Origin: Ignavibacteriota bacterium
GTDB taxonomy: Bacteria; Bacteroidota; Ignavibacteria; Palsa-1295
Length of the DNA stretch: 9,030 nucleotides
Assembly (NCBI GenBank): GCA_025357895.1
Contig: JANYLL010000230.1
Span: 1-9,030, forward strand
Reading direction: 5' to 3'
The translations under genes were made by a program, and so were the position numbers. Below, in pieces: positions 5,788 to 9,030 of this stretch (position 1 is the first letter of the stretch; each line of letters starts with the position of its first letter). The notes under the pieces are model-generated. The model was not told the origin of the DNA. It did not search any database and was given only the letters and a program-made list of their open reading frames with translations.

Positions 5788-6906
5788 ATGGTGTATTTAA
5801 AAATAATTGCAGCTTCTATCTTTATAATAGGACTATTTTCTCCTTCTTTACATGCACAAGATGCTGCTTCGGAAGATGGTCAAAAATCCATCGAGCACCG
5901 GACGCGGTTTTATCAGGGTCAACCAATAAAACAATTCTCGGCGAAGACATCAAGTTTTCAGATTGAGGGTAAGAAATTTGCGAATGCCTCGTCTGCATTC
6001 TATGAAGGGATTTCTTATATTGGTACAGATAGCGGCATTGTGTTCTCGGTCACGCCAAATGAAATAAGGAATCTTTGTAAATTGGAAAATGGAGGCGCTA
6101 TCGAAGGTGCACCTGCCCTCACAAAAGACAAAATCTTTATCGGCTTTAAAAATAATTTTTTTGCAGCATTTTCACGAAGCGACGGGAAATTATTATGGAA
6201 GTATGAGACGAAAGGTCCGGTTATAACGACTCCATTGGTTCATGGCGATATGGTCTATTTTACCACGTTAAATGGATTTGTCTATGCACTAAAATCTGAG
6301 ACCGGCGCCTTCAAGTGGAAATTCAATGTTCTTTCAAAAGCCTCATCGCCAGCCTACGATAACGATGTTATTTTTGTCGGTAATGATAGGCAGCGCATGT
6401 ATGCCATCAATGCAAAAACAGGTATAGAAGGCGGCAAGGAGCTTTGGCATTTCGATGGATCAGGTGGTACGCCAGTGATCAATGAATCTGATATTTATGG
6501 GTCCTCGTTGACAGGTGTAATACATTCAATAGATAAAACTACAGGTCATGGCGTCTGGCATTTCGGTGCAGGCTATCTTGTTGAAGGAACTACAGATTTT
6601 GCATTATCAAATTATACTCTTGTCTTTGGCAATGGTACAAGTATCTATGCCATTGATTCTCGCGCGGGTGAAGGATTCAAATGGAAAAAAGAGTTGCCGC
6701 GACAAATAGTCGGTGTGCCGATCATTGTTGGTGATGTCGTGTATGCAACATGCGGAGATAGAAAGATCTATGCTCTTGACCTTGCAACAGGCAATGAATA
6801 CTCGCATTTCGATCTTGGGCTTACCCCTGAAGCTTCCCCTTCATTTGCAAAAGATAAACTTCTCTTGCTGAACGAAGGCACATTACTATTTATTAGCGGC
6901 GAGTAA
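5788..6906 (+). CDS. Exported PQQ-type (BamB-like) beta-propeller protein
   Basis: The 372-residue protein begins with a clear Sec signal peptide (residues 1-23, hydrophobic IIAASIFIIGLF, ending LHA-Q). The rest is built of PQQ-like propeller repeats, each ending in a 'DG-K-LLWKY' type strand: DGKLLWKYE, ETGAFKWKF, KTGIEGGKELWHF, TTGHGVWHF, GEGFKWKKE and ATGNEYSHF, with weaker first and last units. This suggests 7-8 blades. Such domains act as BamB-like outer-membrane assembly scaffolds or as generic periplasmic binding proteins; true PQQ dehydrogenases are longer and carry catalytic residues not seen here. No lipobox Cys follows the signal, unlike E. coli BamB, so BamB function is not assumed. 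It shares a TAATG stop-start overlap with the downstream dipeptidase gene, which makes them an operon. Confidence 0.85.
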   Translation: MVYLKIIAASIFIIGLFSPSLHAQDAASEDGQKSIEHRTRFYQGQPIKQFSAKTSSFQIEGKKFANASSAFYEGISYIGTDSGIVFSVTPNEIRNLCKLENGGAIEGAPALTKDKIFIGFKNNFFAAFSRSDGKLLWKYETKGPVITTPLVHGDMVYFTTLNGFVYALKSETGAFKWKFNVLSKASSPAYDNDVIFVGNDRQRMYAINAKTGIEGGKELWHFDGSGGTPVINESDIYGSSLTGVIHSIDKTTGHGVWHFGAGYLVEGTTDFALSNYTLVFGNGTSIYAIDSRAGEGFKWKKELPRQIVGVPIIVGDVVYATCGDRKIYALDLATGNEYSHFDLGLTPEASPSFAKDKLLLLNEGTLLFISGE

Positions 6907-7577
6907 TGATGCAAAGTAAACTGGCTCTGTTCGTAATCATAACTACTCTTTTCTATTCACCGAATGGTTTCGCCCAGCCACCGATCCATCCGCTTCCCTC
7001 TTCGCATCAGGATTTTATTGACATCAATACATATCCCAACGTCAAACTCGATAAGCGGTATGCTTCGACGAATAATTTTTGCGGAATAATTATCGATACG
7101 AATAAGTATAGTTGTTCGCTTCATCCGCTCGCTGCAGCAAAATTTCAGAAGGCAACGGAAATTTTGGCAAAGGAAAAACCGGGTTGGAAGTTTATTGTCT
7201 TCGATGCCTTCCGTCCGATATCGGTACAGAAAAAATTATACCAACATGTCAGAGGAACGCCGCAGGCACATTATGTTGCTTATCCGAGTTATGGAATTCA
7301 CTGTTATGGTTTTGCGATAGACCTTTCCCTCCTGGATGAGCACGGAAAAGAATTGGATATGGGAACAGGGTACGATGACCTTACACAACTTGCCGAGCCA
7401 CGGTATGAAGCAAATTTTCTGCATTCAGGAAAGCTTACAAACCAGCAATTCGCAAATCGATCAATACTTCGCTCTATTATGAAGTGCGCCGGATTCCATC
7501 AGTTGCAACGGGAATGGTGGCATTATGAGGCATTGCCGGAGTACGTAGTAAGAGCTAAATATAAACAGATGGATTGA
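6906..7577 (+). CDS. Exported D-alanyl-D-alanine dipeptidase, VanX/DdpX type (M15D)
   Basis: This zinc dipeptidase family splits D-Ala-D-Ala or related peptidoglycan-derived dipeptides. The 223 residues start with a signal peptide (about 1-23, ending GFA-Q), so the enzyme should be periplasmic. The VanX active-site set is complete: Arg103 in FDAFRP, zinc ligands His132 and Asp139 in GIHCYGFAID, catalytic Glu203 and zinc ligand His206 in REWWHYE. The GTGYDD segment is also typical. The first ATG (6906) overlaps the TAA of the upstream gene as TAATG; a second ATG follows at once, so the start may shift by one codon. There are no vanH or vanA ligase genes nearby, so a role in peptidoglycan turnover or nutrient scavenging is more likely than glycopeptide resistance. 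Confidence 0.93.
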   Translation: MMQSKLALFVIITTLFYSPNGFAQPPIHPLPSSHQDFIDINTYPNVKLDKRYASTNNFCGIIIDTNKYSCSLHPLAAAKFQKATEILAKEKPGWKFIVFDAFRPISVQKKLYQHVRGTPQAHYVAYPSYGIHCYGFAIDLSLLDEHGKELDMGTGYDDLTQLAEPRYEANFLHSGKLTNQQFANRSILRSIMKCAGFHQLQREWWHYEALPEYVVRAKYKQMD

Positions 7578-7582
7578 TCCAG

Positions 7583-7602
7583 TGGGACGGACTTTAGCCC
7601 GT
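7583..7602. repeat. Palindrome with GGACTTTAGCCC core after the dipeptidase gene
   Basis: ACGGAC (7587-7592), loop TTTA, and GCCCGT (7597-7602) form a 6-bp stem with one A-C mismatch that becomes a G-U pair in minus-strand RNA. It shares the GGACGGACTT start with the element at 8580-8600 and the CTTTAG core with those at 1071-1080 and 2811-2816. It lies 5 bp past the dipeptidase stop in the 103-bp gap before the lipoprotein gene. No T-run follows. Confidence 0.5.
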
Positions 7603-7680
7603 GAGTCAAAGAAATAAAGAACTGCGCCCCACTAAAAAGCAGACATGTAACGTTCCACTACATAAGCCGTACAAATTTTA

Positions 7681-8541
7681 ATGAAATTATTAATCATTAT
7701 TCCTTTTCTCTTCGCTCTTAATAGCTGCACCTCACATTCGGCTACAGAAGAAAAGAAAAATACGAATATCCCGCCAAGCGATAACCACGATCAGCAGGTT
7801 CTGGGTGCAGTCCTCAATTGCCTGAACGATGCTTCAGCAATTGCATGCAGTCTTAGCGCTGAAGGCAGCATTACCCTTGGCGCTGACGGCGGATCCCAAA
7901 GCGGGCATTTTGAATTAAAATCCAAACGATTAGAATCGGCAAAAGAGCCGCGAAGAGTTGATTCACTCAGCATGATAGTCAGCGGACCGTTTGGTATCAC
8001 CGGAGCGAAATTTCTCGGAGCGCCGGAGGAATATCAATTCTATAATGCCATTGAAGGAGAAAAATATCGCGGCAAGCCTGATCCTAAAACTTTGCAAGAA
8101 ATCACCGGCATGAAAGGCTTGACTTTGGAGTCGCTTTCCGATGTTATCTATGGATTAGCACCAAACGGTCAGCTTGCTTTAGGAGATACGGCAGTGCTGC
8201 GTTCAATTTCTGAATTCAGACATATTCTCTATATCCACAGAGCTGCATCTCAGAGCACTGAAGCAATTACATTAAATGGAAGGCTTCCCGCTAACCTCAC
8301 GGATAAAGCAAAACTTTCGATCATGCAATATGAGAGGTGGAATCACGTTATCTCTTTTGAAAGCACCACGCTTCCAAAACCTGATATCACTATTACCTAC
8401 GAAGGACTCTTTGACAAAAAAGGTTTTCCGCTTCCGAATTTTATTAAGGCAAGCTCGGGCTCTACGACATTGGAGATCGAATATACCGGAGCTAATCAAA
8501 ATCCAAAAGATCTGACGGTGAAAATTAAAATGCCGAAGTAG
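7681..8541 (+). CDS. DUF4292-type outer-membrane lipoprotein (LolB-like)
   Basis: The 286-residue product has a lipoprotein signal: MKLLIIIPFLFALNSC, with lipobox LNSC and lipidated Cys16, followed by a Ser/Asn/Lys-rich linker to about residue 40. The body fits the DUF4292 pattern found in Bacteroidota and relatives: a strand-rich N-half with SLSMIVSGPFGITGAKFLG (about 97-115), then EEYQFYNAIEGEKYRG, a helical LESLSDVIYGLAP segment, and a C-terminal half of amphipathic strands ending KIKMPK. The fold is considered similar to LolA/LolB, so lipid or lipoprotein handling at the outer membrane is a reasonable guess and not shown. The start ATG follows CAAATTTTA with no Shine-Dalgarno. It is separated from the dipeptidase gene by a palindrome, so it may be transcribed independently. 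Confidence 0.8.
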   Translation: MKLLIIIPFLFALNSCTSHSATEEKKNTNIPPSDNHDQQVLGAVLNCLNDASAIACSLSAEGSITLGADGGSQSGHFELKSKRLESAKEPRRVDSLSMIVSGPFGITGAKFLGAPEEYQFYNAIEGEKYRGKPDPKTLQEITGMKGLTLESLSDVIYGLAPNGQLALGDTAVLRSISEFRHILYIHRAASQSTEAITLNGRLPANLTDKAKLSIMQYERWNHVISFESTTLPKPDITITYEGLFDKKGFPLPNFIKASSGSTTLEIEYTGANQNPKDLTVKIKMPK

Positions 8542-8560
8542 GCAGTCAGTCTTTAGTCGT

Positions 8561-8600
8561 TAGTTAGTAGTTGTTATTTGGACGGACTTCAGTCCATCCG
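8561..8600. repeat. Dispersed repeat and hairpin between convergent genes
   Basis: TAGTTAGTAGTTGTTA (8561-8576) is a one-mismatch copy of 1055-1070. It is followed by GGACGGACT (8580-8588), TC, and AGTCCATCC (8591-8599), a 9-bp stem with one mismatch that is a G-U wobble in minus-strand RNA. The hairpin lies between the lipoprotein stop (8541) and the stop of the convergent gene fragment (8605), and AATTTTATT follows it on the plus strand. It could serve as a weak bidirectional terminator besides being a member of the repeat family. Confidence 0.55.
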
Positions 8601-8604
8601 AATT

Positions 8605-8922
8605 TTATTCCGAATCCCTCCTCGCATAATAAGATATTCCAGTATAACCGAAGTCCAATCCTATTTTTATCGAATCATTACTCTGGTCAATATCTACATC
8701 GGCAAAAGAGAAATCCGCTTTTTCATTCAAGTATCGTAACAGTTTCCATTTTCTGTTTCGCAGGTGACTAAAGGTTATCGTATCATCGGAGTGATCTTTG
8801 CGAAAGATTTGCATCTCTGCCCATGATGAATCTTTAGCTAGAATCCATAGAAATTGCAAAGGGCAATCATAGCTGCCTCGGGCAAGATTATCTGACCAAC
8901 CTCTGCAATGCCCGGTATACTA
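8605..8922 (-). pseudogene. 3' part of an unidentified gene cut by an IS element
   Basis: Read on the minus strand from 8919, an open frame of 104 residues runs YTGHCRGWSDNLARGSYDCP ... to the stop TAA at 8607-8605, ending YYARRDSE. The composition is protein-like (GWSDNLARGSYDC; ILAKDSSWAEM; FADVDIDQSNDSIKIGLDF), yet there is no proper start. In-frame candidates are a TTG at 8859 and an ATG at 8814, and coding character continues upstream of both. The frame is broken by TAG at 8922-8920, exactly where the IS terminus begins, so I read this as the C-terminal part of a gene whose 5' part lies beyond the insertion. I do not recognise the family. A short functional protein from 8859 or 8814 remains possible. 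Confidence 0.55.
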
Positions 8923-9030
8923 TGATGTCCACCAAAATCAGGACAGGTAGTTACGGTGGAATTATTCGCCTAAAAAACTATTTGTCAGATCATGGAAAAA
9001 AGTACTCGCCGAAAGTTTAATCCGGAATTT
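8923..9030 (+). mobile_element. Left end of an IS3-family-like insertion sequence (runs off right edge)
   Basis: The terminus begins TGATGTCCACC, followed by AAAATCAGGACAGG, similar in form to IS3-family inverted repeats, which start TG and carry an internal AAAA...GGACA block. The first transposase codon is 69 bp inside, as is usual for this family. The minus-strand frame of the interrupted gene ends at this point. The 3-4 bases just outside (CTA or ACTA, 8919-8922) would be the target duplication. The other end is outside the window, so the repeat pair and duplication cannot be verified here. Confidence 0.6.
8992..9030 (+). CDS. IS3-family transposase OrfA, first 13 residues
   Basis: ATG at 8992 opens a frame reading MEKSTRRKFNPEF to the window edge. 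This is the typical N-terminus of IS3-family OrfA, the helix-turn-helix protein, whose relatives begin with basic residues and 'RRKF(S/T/N)PEFK'. The full protein would bind the element's ends and form, by programmed frameshifting with OrfB, the DDE transposase. Only 13 residues are visible, so the call rests on this motif together with the IS terminus 69 bp upstream. Confidence 0.62.
   Translation, partial: MEKSTRRKFNPEF

Noticed and set aside
5685..5789. N-terminal extension of the radical SAM protein to an ATG at 5789
   Set aside because: The 35 extra residues are unlike the family N-terminus, run through the divergent promoter region and overlap the start of the plus-strand gene.
6906..7577. 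VanX as evidence for a glycopeptide-resistance cluster
   Set aside because: There are no vanH, vanA-type ligase or vanRS genes, and the protein has a signal peptide; a housekeeping or scavenging dipeptidase is more likely.
7581..7633. Larger stem between AGTGGG (7581-7586) and CCCACT (7628-7633), possibly a leader RNA of the lipoprotein gene
   Set aside because: Only 6 bp pair over a 41-base loop that contains another hairpin; this is too weak to separate from chance.

Overview
The window looks like a piece of a chromosome from the Bacteroidota/Ignavibacteriota/Kapabacteria side of the FCB group. The reasons are a full-length PorX (response regulator fused to a PglZ-type phosphatase domain, a marker of type IX secretion lineages), a DUF4292-type lipoprotein, several Sec-exported proteins, and starts with little or no Shine-Dalgarno sequence but A/T-rich leaders. 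The exact taxon cannot be fixed from the sequence. I saw no RNA genes, CRISPR array, prophage or recognisable defence system. No gap without a gene exceeds 300 bases; the longest is about 172 bases (4466-4637).

Left half, minus strand, in order of transcription: a PA0069-type radical SAM protein (5684-4638); porX (4465-2885); an exported DUF3887 + alpha/beta hydrolase (2880-1507); tsaE (1522-1058); tsaB (1050-391); and the first 85 codons of an exported BNR/Ycf48-like protein that runs off the left edge (255-1). From porX to tsaB the genes are packed at 4 bp, -16 bp and +7 bp, so they probably form one transcription unit. It mixes a T9SS/envelope regulator, an exported hydrolase and two parts of the machinery for N6-threonylcarbamoyl-adenosine (t6A) in tRNA.

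Right half, plus strand: a PQQ-type beta-propeller protein (5788-6906), an exported VanX-like D-Ala-D-Ala dipeptidase joined to it by a TAATG overlap (6906-7577), and a DUF4292/LolB-like lipoprotein (7681-8541). All three are predicted to be envelope proteins. The divergent region between the two halves (5685-5787) holds a nested inverted repeat that covers the likely start codons of the radical SAM gene.

Right edge: the 3' part of an unidentified minus-strand gene (8605-8922) appears to be cut by an insertion sequence. An inverted-repeat-like terminus begins near 8923, and an IS3-type transposase OrfA start (MEKSTRRKFNPEF) opens at 8992 and leaves the window.

The least ordinary layer is a set of short dispersed palindromic or tandem repeats. 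Several lie inside genes: one supplies part of the N-terminal leader of the hydrolase, one the last residues of TsaE and the spacer before tsaB, and one an in-frame stretch in TsaB. No new multi-gene system was found. The best leads are these repeat-gene fusions, the start-codon hairpin and the IS-split gene.
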